A stretch of 64,000 nt of DNA, taken from Streptomyces sp. NBC_00663 (GTDB taxonomy: Bacteria; Actinomycetota; Actinomycetes; Streptomycetales; Streptomycetaceae). The stretch spans positions 9,238,001 through 9,302,000 of the forward strand of contig NZ_CP109027.1 of NCBI RefSeq assembly GCF_036226885.1, given 5' to 3'. Positions within the stretch are counted from its first letter, which is position 1. Every line of letters begins with the position of its first letter. The translations under genes were made by a program, and so were the position numbers. The notes beneath the pieces were generated by a model. It did not search any database, was not told the DNA's origin, and saw only the letters and a program-made list of their open reading frames with translations. Shown here one piece after another: positions 1 to 7,876 of the stretch.

Positions 1-2
1 TC

Positions 3-1010
3 AGCCTCGGCTGGTACCACCCCTACCTGCCCGTCACCCAGCCCTACTCGGGGCCGGCCTCGCCGTACTGGGCGGCCAAGGCGTTCCTCGGTCTGCTGCT
101 GCCCGACACGCATCCCGTGTGGACGGCGACCGAGGAACCGGGACCGGTCGAGACGCGGGACACCGTACTGGCCCTGCCCGGCCCCGGGTGGCTGCTGCAC
201 AGCACGGCCGCGGACGGGATCGTCCGCCTGGTCAACCACGGCAGCGACCGCCGACCGCCCACCCCCGACGGGCAGCCCGAGAGCCCGCACTACGCCCGGC
301 TCGCCTACTCCACCGCGACCGCGCCGCAGACCCCGCCCGACGGTCACGCCACCACCATCGACCACCACCTCGCCGTCCTCGACGCCTCCGCGGTGTCGCG
401 CCGCCGGCGGATACACCGGCTGGGCGCCGCCGGCGGTGCTCTCGCCGCCTCCTGGTACACCGACGACGGCACCGCGCCCGGGGCGCCGGCATCGGTCGCC
501 ACGGTCAGCGCGGTCCACCGCGCCTGGGAGATCCGCGTCCACCTGGTGCACGCCGACGCGGGAGCCGCGGTGCGCGACACGGGGTGGTCACTCGCCTACG
601 ACGACACCCCCTGCACCGTCGAGGCCGGCCCCGGCTGGGTCGTGGCCCGCCGTGCCGACGGCCTGACCTCCGCGCTGGCCGGCCTCCTCGGCTGGGACGG
701 CCCGGCCGAGCCACGCGACGGCCTCGTCGTCCAGGCGACGGGACTGAACGCCTACGGACAGCACTCCGCCACCCCCGCCCTCGTCCTCCCGCACCACCCC
801 GGCGACACCCTGCTCCTGGCCACCCTGGTCGTACTCACCCGGGACCACCGACTCGCCCATGACCCGCACGCGCTGTGTCACGGCGCCCGAGTGCGGACCA
901 CGAAGGACGGCGGCCTGGACCTGCGCTTCCCCGACGGTCACCGGGAGCGAGTGGCCCCGGACCTGACGGCGGCGGCACGGGAACGCGTGGGCGGTGCGCC
1001 CGCGTACTGA
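3..1010 (+). CDS. DUF2264 family protein, C-terminal part (5' end outside window)
   Basis: The frame is open from the window edge and stops at a TGA at 1008-1010, so only the last ~335 residues are present. Near the start it carries YSGPASPYWAAKAF, a motif I associate with the DUF2264 family, whose members are alpha/alpha-toroid-like proteins often found beside polysaccharide-degradation genes. A beta-rich C-terminal half follows. Family function is unproven; a role in plant or microbial glycan use is inferred only from the usual context of the family. The next gene is convergent, so this is the end of a transcription unit. Confidence 0.75.
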   Translation, partial: SLGWYHPYLPVTQPYSGPASPYWAAKAFLGLLLPDTHPVWTATEEPGPVETRDTVLALPGPGWLLHSTAADGIVRLVNHGSDRRPPTPDGQPESPHYARLAYSTATAPQTPPDGHATTIDHHLAVLDASAVSRRRRIHRLGAAGGALAASWYTDDGTAPGAPASVATVSAVHRAWEIRVHLVHADAGAAVRDTGWSLAYDDTPCTVEAGPGWVVARRADGLTSALAGLLGWDGPAEPRDGLVVQATGLNAYGQHSATPALVLPHHPGDTLLLATLVVLTRDHRLAHDPHALCHGARVRTTKDGGLDLRFPDGHRERVAPDLTAAARERVGGAPAY

Positions 1011-1136
1011 TCGAGCCGCGTGTACCCGGCTTCGGCTGCTTCATGGCTGCGGGTGGGCCGAGAGCTTCGCCACACCGCTATGCGGCGGCGGAGGGGGTAC
1101 TCGCTCGTCATGCCAAGACAGAGCACCGACCAACAC

Positions 1137-1150
1137 TTGCCATTTGACAA
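1137..1150. promoter_or_regulatory. TTGYC-N4-GRCAA palindromic motif, copy 1
   Basis: TTGCC-attt-GACAA lies in the 280-bp gap between the convergent DUF2264 and MarR genes. It overlaps a second dyad, GCCAT-N9-ATGGC (1139-1157), and a TTGACA hexamer at 1144-1149. The same architecture recurs at 3157 and 10508. No gene start lies directly downstream, so the target of this copy is unclear. The remainder of the gap shows nothing else. Confidence 0.35.
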
Positions 1151-1290
1151 CTATGGCCGGGAGGCAACAAAGTAGCGATGACGGACGCGCATGGGGAAGG
1201 ATCTTGGATGTTCCGGTGGGCGGGGGCGGCTCCGTGCGCTGATCCCCGGGACCCGGCCGCGGTGCCGGGCCGGATCCCGCGGCGGATCGC

Positions 1291-1776
1291 TCAGGCAGTC
1301 CTGCTGTCCGACGCCTCGGCGTCGTCGTGCAGCTGTAGGGCCGCCGCCGCGCAGAAGGCGTCCAGCCCCTCCATCAACGCGGTCCGCTTCGCGGCGGGCA
1401 TCTGGTCGAGGACCGCTCGCAGCGCCTGCTCCCTGCGAGCGCGCAGGTCGACGAGGAAGGCGCGGCCCCGGCCGCTGAGGTGCAGCCGCACTTCGCGCCG
1501 ATTGGCCGGACTCACCACGCGCTCCACGAACCCCGCAGCCTGGAGCCGGTCGCACAGGCGACTGGTGGAGGGCGGAGTGGAGGCGAGGTGGTCGGCGAGG
1601 GTGCGCAAGTTGATGCCGTCGTTGTGTTCGAGGACGAACAGCACGCGCAGCTGGGACGCGGAAGCGGGGGCGGTCGAGGCGCGGCCCCACAGCACTTCCA
1701 GCAGCTCCGCAGCCGTGGAGGTCATACGAGCGACCTCGTCGGGCTCCGGGCGGGGGCGGAAGGCAGTCACGGTCAC
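1291..1776 (-). CDS. MarR-family transcriptional regulator (copy 1)
   Basis: 161 residues, the normal size for a MarR winged-helix repressor. The DNA-binding region is visible at about residues 40-100: SQLRVLFVLE, then the recognition-helix segment STPPSTSRLCDRLQAAGFVE, then the wing NRREVRLHLSGRGRAFL. It is a clear paralogue of the MarR gene at 9066-9587, which shares the SRLCDRL core and a RREV.LHL.GRGR wing. It is divergent from the PP2C-like gene starting at 1912 with a 135-bp shared intergenic region, the usual place for MarR autoregulation and control of the neighbour. The ligand is unknown. Confidence 0.9.
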   Translation of the reverse strand: MTVTAFRPRPEPDEVARMTSTAAELLEVLWGRASTAPASASQLRVLFVLEHNDGINLRTLADHLASTPPSTSRLCDRLQAAGFVERVVSPANRREVRLHLSGRGRAFLVDLRARREQALRAVLDQMPAAKRTALMEGLDAFCAAAALQLHDDAEASDSRTA

Positions 1777-1911
1777 ACTTTCGCAGGCACTGGGGTGCCC
1801 GTCAGCGTACTAGGTGCGCGGGCGGGCCAATGAGGCATTGAGCGACGGTCGCGGCCGGGACGGGCGGGTTCGCCGTCCTGTGAAGCCGGCGGCCTCCGGC
1901 AAGAGATAGGT

Positions 1912-3117
1912 GTGTTTTCCATCGTGAACAGATTTGTGGCCGCTGAGCGCGCGCTGCGCACAGCGGCACCCCATGCGTTGCTCGACGCCCTCCGCGCCGC
2001 ACTGATCGAGCAGTACGGTGCGGAGGACGTCGAGCTGTTCATGGCCGACTACGGTCTGACGGTGCTCCAGCCGGTGTCGGTCCGGCCGCACGTCCTGGAG
2101 CCGGTGCCGATCTACAACAGCCCGGCCGGGCGGGCCTTCGGTTCGCAGCGGCCGTACCGCGAGGACGCCCGGGAGGGGCGGACGCGGCTGCATCTGCCGG
2201 TCAGCGTCCGTGGTGACCGGGTGGGCGTGCTGTCGGTGACGCTCGGCGGGGGTGAGGTCTCGCGGCAGTACGAGTCCGAACTCCTGGAGATCGCCGATGT
2301 GCTGGGGCGCGAGGTGCTCGTGGCCGAACGCGACACCGACCTGTACCTGGAGGCGCGCCGCAAGGACCGGCTGACCCTGGCCGCGGAGATGCAGTGGCAG
2401 CTGCTGCCCGGCTGTGCCTGCACCCGCCCGGAGTACGACCTGGGGGCTCAACTGGAGCCCGCCTACGCCATCTTCGGCGACAACTTCGACTGGGCCGCCA
2501 CGGCCGACCGGCTGTCGCTGTACGTCACCAACGGCATGGGTGAGGGCATAGAGGCGGCCCTGCTGACCAACCTGGCGATCAACGCCCTGCGCAACGCCCG
2601 GCGGGCCGGCATCCCGATCGCCGACCAGGCCGCCCTGGCGGACCAGGCCGTGTACGCCCACTATCAGGGACGCTGCTACCTCTCGGTCCTGATGTTCGAC
2701 TTCGACCTGGCCACCGGACGGGCCCGCGTCGTGGACGCCGGCTCCCCTCAGCTGCTGCGGCTGCGCGGCGGTGCCGTGGAGCGCGTCGCCTTCGATGCCC
2801 AGCTGCCCCTGGGCATGTTCGAGGAGACCGACTACGTGTCGCAGGACTTCCACGTCGAGCCCGGTGACCGGCTGGTCTTCGTCAGCGACGGCGTGCACGC
2901 CGTGGCCTCGCCCAAGGGGGAGGCGTACGGCGAGGCGGCCCTCGCCCGGGCCATCCACTCCACCCGGCTGCTGCCGGCCGCCGAGGTGCCGCGCGCGATT
3001 CTGCGGGAGCTGACCGGCCACCGGGGTGCGGTGGCGGCGGACGACGACGCCCTCATCGTGTGCCTGGACTGGCGGGGGAGGCCGCCGGAACAAGGAGCCG
3101 CCGAACTGCCCTTGTGA
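1912..3117 (+). CDS. SpoIIE/PP2C-like phosphatase domain protein, paralogue A (N207/D326)
   Basis: About 401 residues: an N-terminal GAF-like region (1-150), then a SpoIIE-type PP2C domain entered through AEMQWQLLPG (~160). Proteins of this fold dephosphorylate serine on STAS anti-anti-sigma factors using metal bound by conserved aspartates. GDNFDW (~190) is present, but the canonical D-x-x-G-H-G site reads TNGMGEG, so the metal-binding Asp is Asn207 and the His is Glu. The later aspartates are kept (VSDGVHA, D326; ADDDALIV). Activity may be impaired. The start could be GTG 1912 or GTG 1924; a purine-rich stretch at 1901-1910 suits the second better. Closely related to the gene at 7877. Confidence 0.85.
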   Translation: MFSIVNRFVAAERALRTAAPHALLDALRAALIEQYGAEDVELFMADYGLTVLQPVSVRPHVLEPVPIYNSPAGRAFGSQRPYREDAREGRTRLHLPVSVRGDRVGVLSVTLGGGEVSRQYESELLEIADVLGREVLVAERDTDLYLEARRKDRLTLAAEMQWQLLPGCACTRPEYDLGAQLEPAYAIFGDNFDWAATADRLSLYVTNGMGEGIEAALLTNLAINALRNARRAGIPIADQAALADQAVYAHYQGRCYLSVLMFDFDLATGRARVVDAGSPQLLRLRGGAVERVAFDAQLPLGMFEETDYVSQDFHVEPGDRLVFVSDGVHAVASPKGEAYGEAALARAIHSTRLLPAAEVPRAILRELTGHRGAVAADDDALIVCLDWRGRPPEQGAAELPL

Positions 3118-3156
3118 TGATCGAGTGTTGTTCGCCCCGCGCCCCCGCGATAACGT

Positions 3157-3170
3157 TTGCCATGCGGCAA
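3157..3170. promoter_or_regulatory. TTGYC-N4-GRCAA palindromic motif, copy 2
   Basis: TTGCC-atgc-GGCAA sits about 60 bp upstream of the rsbR start, where a repressor would be expected to act. It overlaps the left arm of a larger dyad whose perfect 8-bp arms are TGCGGCAA (3163-3170) and TTGCCGCA (3187-3194). Confidence 0.45.
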
Positions 3171-3194
3171 TAATTGTTGTGATGGCTTGCCGCA
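3163..3194. promoter_or_regulatory. Long inverted repeat in the rsb operon promoter region
   Basis: Perfect 8-bp arms TGCGGCAA and TTGCCGCA flank a 16-nt AT-rich spacer containing a smaller imperfect dyad (CAATAATTGTTG). The spacer is strikingly A/T-rich for this genome, which suggests promoter melting or operator function upstream of the rsbR-rsbS-rsbT operon. Inferred from sequence symmetry alone. Confidence 0.4.
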
Positions 3195-3227
3195 CGGTCG
3201 GCCGCAGGAGCGCTCGACAGGAAGAAG

Positions 3228-4124
3228 ATGTGTGTGGTGGAGCACGACACGACACCCGAGGTGACACAGGAACTCGCCGCATTCCTCGAACGGCGCCGCG
3301 AGCAGATCGCCCACCGATGGGCGGACGCCGAGCTGTTCCGCGCCGTCTTCACGGTCTCCCGGGACGAGGCGGTGGAGGGGAGCAAGGCGGTGGTGGACGC
3401 CCTGGCCGAGGTGGCCCGCGCCGGCCGGCTGGAGGACATCGACGCCCCCGGCTTCGACACCGTCAGGGACCAACTGGGCCGCATGGTGATCGCCCGCACC
3501 CAGGCCGGGTACCGGCCGTCGCAGATCGCCCGCGAGGTGGCCGGACTGCGGGACCCGGTCACCACGCTGCTGCGGGCCGAGTTCGAGGACGCGGCCGACG
3601 AGGCCATGCATGCCTGCCTGCTGCAACTGACGGTCCTGATGGGCACGCTCCGCCTGGTGGTCATGGACACCACGATCAACTCCGGCGAGGAGCTGATCGC
3701 CCGGCAGCGCCAGCAGCTGATGGAGGTGGCCACCCCGGTCATCGAGCTGTGGGACGGCGTCGTCGCCGTACCGCTGATCGGCACCCTGGACAGTTCCCGC
3801 AGCCAGATCGTCATGGAGAGCCTGCTGGAGGCGATCGTGGAGCGGCGGGCCCGCTACGCCATCCTCGACATCACCGGTGTACCGACCGTCGACTCGCTCG
3901 TGGCCCAGCATCTGATGAAGACGGTCGCCGCGGCCCGGCTGATGGGGGCGGAGTGCATCGTCTCCGGCATCCGTCCCGCCATCGCGCAGACCATCGTCCA
4001 CCTCGGCATCGATCTCGGATCGATCCTCACCCGGGCCGGACTCTCCGACGCCCTCGCCTACGCGCTCGCCCAGCAGGGCATCGCCGTCTCCTCCCGTCCC
4101 GCCGCAGGAGCGGGCCCGCGGTGA
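3228..4124 (+). CDS. rsbR: RsbR-like stressosome protein (helical N-domain + STAS)
   Basis: 298 residues. Residues 1-150 form an all-helical RsbRD-type sensory domain (FLERRREQIAHRWADAELF near the start). A STAS domain follows from about 165 (ATPVIELWDGVVAVPLIGTL). In Bacillus RsbR the STAS domain is phosphorylated on threonines by RsbT; the matching stretch here is DITGVPTVDSLVAQHL, with candidate T and S. RsbR and RsbS build the stressosome core that holds RsbT until stress. ATG 3228 has a purine-rich leader (GGAAGAAG). It is first in an operon in which each stop overlaps the next start. What the N-domain senses cannot be read here. Confidence 0.9.
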   Translation: MCVVEHDTTPEVTQELAAFLERRREQIAHRWADAELFRAVFTVSRDEAVEGSKAVVDALAEVARAGRLEDIDAPGFDTVRDQLGRMVIARTQAGYRPSQIAREVAGLRDPVTTLLRAEFEDAADEAMHACLLQLTVLMGTLRLVVMDTTINSGEELIARQRQQLMEVATPVIELWDGVVAVPLIGTLDSSRSQIVMESLLEAIVERRARYAILDITGVPTVDSLVAQHLMKTVAAARLMGAECIVSGIRPAIAQTIVHLGIDLGSILTRAGLSDALAYALAQQGIAVSSRPAAGAGPR

Positions 4125-4531
4125 CCGACCACCCCGCCCTCCACCCGGAGCCGGTGCCGGTCCTGGCACTGGGAGACATCCTGCTGGTCACCCTGCGGGG
4201 AGACCTGTACGACGGGGTCGCGGAGCAGCTCCAGCACGACATCACCCACCGCATCGCGAACAGTGCGGTGCCGGTGAACGGTGTCGTGATCGACCTCTCC
4301 GGCGTGGAGATCGTCGACTCCTTCCTCGGCCGCGTCCTGGCCGAGATCGCCGCGAGCGCGAGCCTGCTGGCCACCCGGACCGTACTGGCCGGCATGCGCC
4401 CTGCCGTGGCCATCACCCTGGTCGAACTGGGCCTGACCCTGCCCGGCCTGGTCACGGCCCTGGACGTCGATCGGGCCCTGGCCCTGCTGGGCCGCGCCTT
4501 CTCGACGGCCCCGCCGGAAGCGGGTGCGTGA
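4121..4531 (+). CDS. rsbS: RsbS-like single-domain STAS protein
   Basis: 136 residues, one STAS domain, the size of RsbS. The GTG start at 4121 overlaps the upstream TGA (GTGA), and CAGGAG at 4105-4110 is a good ribosome-binding site. The diagnostic segment is VVIDLSGVEIVDSFLGR. In Bacillus RsbS the serine of the DS motif is the RsbT phosphorylation site, and that serine is conserved here. The protein is expected to co-assemble with the upstream RsbR and sequester the downstream RsbT kinase. Translational coupling suggests a fixed stoichiometry. Confidence 0.9.
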   Translation: MTDHPALHPEPVPVLALGDILLVTLRGDLYDGVAEQLQHDITHRIANSAVPVNGVVIDLSGVEIVDSFLGRVLAEIAASASLLATRTVLAGMRPAVAITLVELGLTLPGLVTALDVDRALALLGRAFSTAPPEAGA

Positions 4532-4974
4532 TGCATGCTCCCCTCACCCCGACCACGCGACTGCCCATCGGCGGGGACGCCGATCTGGCCTGGCTGCGCC
4601 AGCATGTGCGGCAGTGCGCCGCCGACCTCGGTTTCGGCCTGGTGCAGCAGACGAAGCTGGTGACGGCCGCCAGCGAACTGGCCCGCAACACCCTCGTCCA
4701 CGGTGGCGGGGGACACGCGGAGATCACGACGCTGGGCGACGGGGCACGCCGCGGGCTGCGGCTGTCCTTCGTCGACACCGGCCCGGGGATCCGTGACGTC
4801 GACCTGGCCCTGACCGACGGCTACACCACCGGCGGCGGACTGGGCATGGGCCTGAGCGGAGCCAAGCGGCTCGTCCAGGAGTTCGTCCTGGACACCCGGC
4901 CCGGCCTCGGCACCACCGTCACCATCACCGAATGGGTCTCCGGCCTGCCGACGCCCCGCCCGGGTGTGCCGTGA
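4528..4974 (+). CDS. rsbT: RsbT-like serine/threonine kinase (GHKL ATPase)
   Basis: 148 residues from GTG 4528, which overlaps the rsbS stop as GTGA; ATG 4531 is the alternative. A GGAAG at 4516-4520 precedes it. The GHKL ATP-binding motifs are visible: N-box AASELARNTLVHGGG, G1-box FVDTGPGIRD, and the glycine-rich GGGLGMGLSGAKRL. RsbT-type kinases phosphorylate RsbR and RsbS and, when released, activate a PP2C phosphatase such as RsbU. The likely partners are the PP2C proteins encoded immediately downstream. Confidence 0.9.
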   Translation: MMHAPLTPTTRLPIGGDADLAWLRQHVRQCAADLGFGLVQQTKLVTAASELARNTLVHGGGGHAEITTLGDGARRGLRLSFVDTGPGIRDVDLALTDGYTTGGGLGMGLSGAKRLVQEFVLDTRPGLGTTVTITEWVSGLPTPRPGVP

Positions 4975-6041
4975 GCAGGGTCTGGGACGTGCCCGTCCCC
5001 GAAACCACCCGAGTCCGGGACGTCCGGGTCGCGGCCGAGAGCGCCTGCGCCACGGCCGGACTGGACGCACGCTCCACGGCCGCCGCGGCGCTCGTGGCCA
5101 CCGAACTGGCGACCAACCTCGTCAAGCACGCCAGCGGCGGCCGCATCGTGATCAACCTGACCGGTCCCGCCGACACCCTCGCCCCTGCCGCGACCCGGGT
5201 GCAGATCACCTCGCTCGACCACGGGCCGGGCATCGCCGACCTCGCCGCGGCCCTGCGCGACGGCTACACCACCGCCACCTCTTCCCTGGGCGCGGGCCTG
5301 GGGACCTGCCGCCGGCTGTCGGACGACTTCGACCTGCACAGCCGCAGCGGAACGGGCACCGTCGCCGTGGCGCGGATCGGCCCGGCCGGGTCCGCGCAGA
5401 CCTCCCGCTCGCGTCCGGCCCCCGCCGGACAGGGCGCCCGGGCAGGCGGCATCAACGCCCCCCTCGCCCACGCCGATTACTCGGGGGACGCCTTCAGCTG
5501 GGTGCGCTCCGGCCCACGGATCACCCTGATGCTCGCCGACGGGCTAGGCCACGGCGCCAAGGCGGCCGAGGCGTCCGCCGCCGCCGTCGCGGAGCTGCAC
5601 CGGCGGCCCGACCTGCCCCCGGCCGACATCCTGCGCCGGCTGCACACCGCGTTGCGCAAAACCCGCGGCGCGGCCGTCGGAGTCGCCCAGCTCGACGAGG
5701 ACACGCGGCGGCTGTCGTTCGCCGGCGTCGGCAACATCGGCGCGAGGCTCCGCGCCGACGGGGCGTGGCGGCCCCTCGTCTCACACCCCGGCATCGTCGG
5801 AGCGCACTTCCCCGCCACCGTGCCCCGGCACGAATCGGGCTGGCGGCCGGACAGCCTGCTCATCCTGCACAGCGACGGACTGCCCAGCCGCTGGACACCT
5901 CCGGACGACGCCCGCCTGCCGGCCCACGACCCGGCCGTGACGGCCGCCGTCGTCCTACGGGACGGGAGCAGCGCCGCGCGCCCCCTGCGCGACGACACCA
6001 CCGTGGCCGTACTCGCCCCCGACCTGGACGGACGTCCATGA
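4971..6041 (+). CDS. Fused GHKL ATPase + SpoIIE/RsbX-like PP2C phosphatase
   Basis: 356 residues from GTG 4971, overlapping the rsbT stop by GTGA. Residues 1-140 are an RsbT-like ATPase (ALVATELATNLVKHASGG, DHGPGIADL, SLGAGLGTCRRL). Residues ~165-356 are a PP2C domain with intact metal sites (LADGLGHGAKAAEA, LHSDGLPSR, RDDTTVAVLA). In Bacillus the stressosome phosphatase RsbX resets RsbR and RsbS; fusion of a kinase-like ATPase to a phosphatase would let one chain bind both STAS partners. Position four in the rsb operon fits a reset role. That is inference from context. Confidence 0.85.
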   Translation: MSRVWDVPVPETTRVRDVRVAAESACATAGLDARSTAAAALVATELATNLVKHASGGRIVINLTGPADTLAPAATRVQITSLDHGPGIADLAAALRDGYTTATSSLGAGLGTCRRLSDDFDLHSRSGTGTVAVARIGPAGSAQTSRSRPAPAGQGARAGGINAPLAHADYSGDAFSWVRSGPRITLMLADGLGHGAKAAEASAAAVAELHRRPDLPPADILRRLHTALRKTRGAAVGVAQLDEDTRRLSFAGVGNIGARLRADGAWRPLVSHPGIVGAHFPATVPRHESGWRPDSLLILHSDGLPSRWTPPDDARLPAHDPAVTAAVVLRDGSSAARPLRDDTTVAVLAPDLDGRP

Positions 6042-7777
6042 CCGCGACTCCGAACGCCTGGAAGATCACGTCGGTCGCCGACGTGGCCGAGGCCAGAGCC
6101 GCCCTCGACCGCGTCGTCACCGCCGCCGCGGTCCCGCCGCTGGAACGCGCCCGCTTCCTCGCCTCGCTGACGGCGCGGCTGCGCCGCTGCCTCGACCGGC
6201 CCGGCGCGTGGGAACTCGTGTCGCACATCCGGCAGGCCGCCGAGGGACGGGCCGGACGGCTCGACATCACCCTGCGACCGGTCGCCACGACCCGCCCTGA
6301 CCTCGCGGACGAACCCACCCTCACCTGCCCGCTGCCGGAGCCTGCCGACGACGTCCCCGACGCGGACGTGGGGCTGCCGCTGGCCCTGCTGCACGCCGAC
6401 GAGAACACGGCGGCCGTGCTGAGCCTGTTCGACGAGCAGGAACGCCTGCTCCAGATGCACCGCGAGGAGCTGCACCAGACCAACCAGGGCGTTCTGGCCC
6501 TGCACACCGACCTGGAAGCAGCCTCCCGGGCCCAGCGCGAGCTCCTGGAGGCGGAGCGGGCCGCCCGTGCCGAGGCGGAGCGGGCCCGCCGTCTGCTGAC
6601 CTTCCTGACGGACGCCAGCGCCGCCATCACGGCCTCCCTCAACCCCGCGGCCATCCTGCGCAGCCTCGCCGACCTGCTCGTACCGGACTACGCGGAACAC
6701 CTCGACGTATGGCTCTTCGACGAGGAACAGGAACAGAACGGCGAGGAGCGCCCCCAGCCGGTACGGCAGCACGCGGCGGCCGCGGTGACCGCGGCCCGCA
6801 CCGGCCGACCGCAGCACGCCGCCGCCCACCCCGGCGCCCTGCCCGGGGTGGACGACCTCCCGCCCTCCGTCCTGTTCCCGGACCGGGCGCTGCTGGCCAT
6901 CCCGCTCGCGGCCCGGCGCCTGCTCGGCGTCCTCACCCTCACCGCCCCCGGCCCCCGCTTCGACCCGGACACCAGCGTGATGCTGGTCGAACTCGCCCGC
7001 CGCGTCGGTGTCGCCCTGGACAACGCCCGCCGTTACGAGCAGTACCGGGACACCGCCGAAGCCCTCCAGCGCGCCCAGCTCACCCAACTGCCCGCACCGT
7101 CCGGTCTGCTGCTGGCCGCGCGCTACCTTCCCGCCACCCGGGGCCTGAACATCGGCGGTGACTGGTACGACGCCTTCCTCCAGCCCGACGGCAGCCTGCT
7201 CGCCGCCATCGGCGACGTGACGGGCCACGGTCTGCACGCCGCCGTCGTCATGGGGCAGCTGCGCACCGCACTGCGCGCCTACGCGGTGGAGAACGACAGC
7301 CCCGGAGAGATCCTCACCCGGCTGCACCGCATGCTGAGCCATCTGCAACCGGAGCTGTACGCCACCGCGATGATCGCCCGGTTCAGGCCCGGCGAACCGG
7401 AAGTCGTCTGGTCCTCGGCCGGCCACCCGCCCGCCGTGGTGCGCGGCCCGGACGGCTCGGTCCGCGTGCTGGAGACCAGGCCCGGCGTGATGCTGGGCAT
7501 CCCCATGCCGTTCGTGTACACCGACCACCGCGTCGACCTGCCCGCCGGATCCTCCCTGGTGCTGTACACCGACGGCCTGGTCGAGCGCCGGGCGCGAGGC
7601 ATCGACGCGGGCATCGAGCGCCTCGGCCAGGCCCTTGGCGCCCTGAGCACGCCGGAACTGGAGCAGAACCCGGAGGCCGCGGCGGACGCCCTGCTCAAGC
7701 CCCTGCTGCACGACTCCGAACGCGACGACGACATCTGCCTGCTGCTGTGCCACACCGTGCCCCCCGGCCAGGGGTGA
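6038..7777 (+). CDS. GAF + SpoIIE PP2C phosphatase, RsbU-like effector
   Basis: 579 residues; ATG 6038 overlaps the previous stop (ATGA). Order: a short N-terminal helical module of unclear type (1-110), a charged coiled coil (~150-190, rich in E, A and R), a GAF domain (~200-340), then a complete PP2C domain (IGGDWYDAFLQPDG, AIGDVTGHGLHAA, LVLYTDGLVERR, ERDDDICLLL). This layout matches phosphatases that release STAS anti-anti-sigma factors by dephosphorylation. As last gene of the operon it is the best candidate output enzyme activated by the RsbT-like kinase. The STAS target is not obvious; the candidates at 18899 and 19448 are 11 kb away. Confidence 0.85.
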   Translation: MTATPNAWKITSVADVAEARAALDRVVTAAAVPPLERARFLASLTARLRRCLDRPGAWELVSHIRQAAEGRAGRLDITLRPVATTRPDLADEPTLTCPLPEPADDVPDADVGLPLALLHADENTAAVLSLFDEQERLLQMHREELHQTNQGVLALHTDLEAASRAQRELLEAERAARAEAERARRLLTFLTDASAAITASLNPAAILRSLADLLVPDYAEHLDVWLFDEEQEQNGEERPQPVRQHAAAAVTAARTGRPQHAAAHPGALPGVDDLPPSVLFPDRALLAIPLAARRLLGVLTLTAPGPRFDPDTSVMLVELARRVGVALDNARRYEQYRDTAEALQRAQLTQLPAPSGLLLAARYLPATRGLNIGGDWYDAFLQPDGSLLAAIGDVTGHGLHAAVVMGQLRTALRAYAVENDSPGEILTRLHRMLSHLQPELYATAMIARFRPGEPEVVWSSAGHPPAVVRGPDGSVRVLETRPGVMLGIPMPFVYTDHRVDLPAGSSLVLYTDGLVERRARGIDAGIERLGQALGALSTPELEQNPEAAADALLKPLLHDSERDDDICLLLCHTVPPGQG

Positions 7778-7876
7778 CGGCTCTCACCGGCGGACCGGCC
7801 TCCCGCCCGCTGTGCACCTGCTGAGCACCGGTGAGCTCGGGTAGCGTGAAGGCCACCGGGCGAGAGGGCTGATGCC

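Noticed and set aside
1178..1813. Plus-strand frame of 211 codons after the first palindrome
   Set aside because: It overlaps the clearly real MarR gene on the other strand and shows no domain; treated as a shadow, leaving the target of the palindrome at 1137 unresolved.
5477..7753. Long antisense frame opposite the two PP2C genes
   Set aside because: Shadow of high-GC coding sequence with no family motif.
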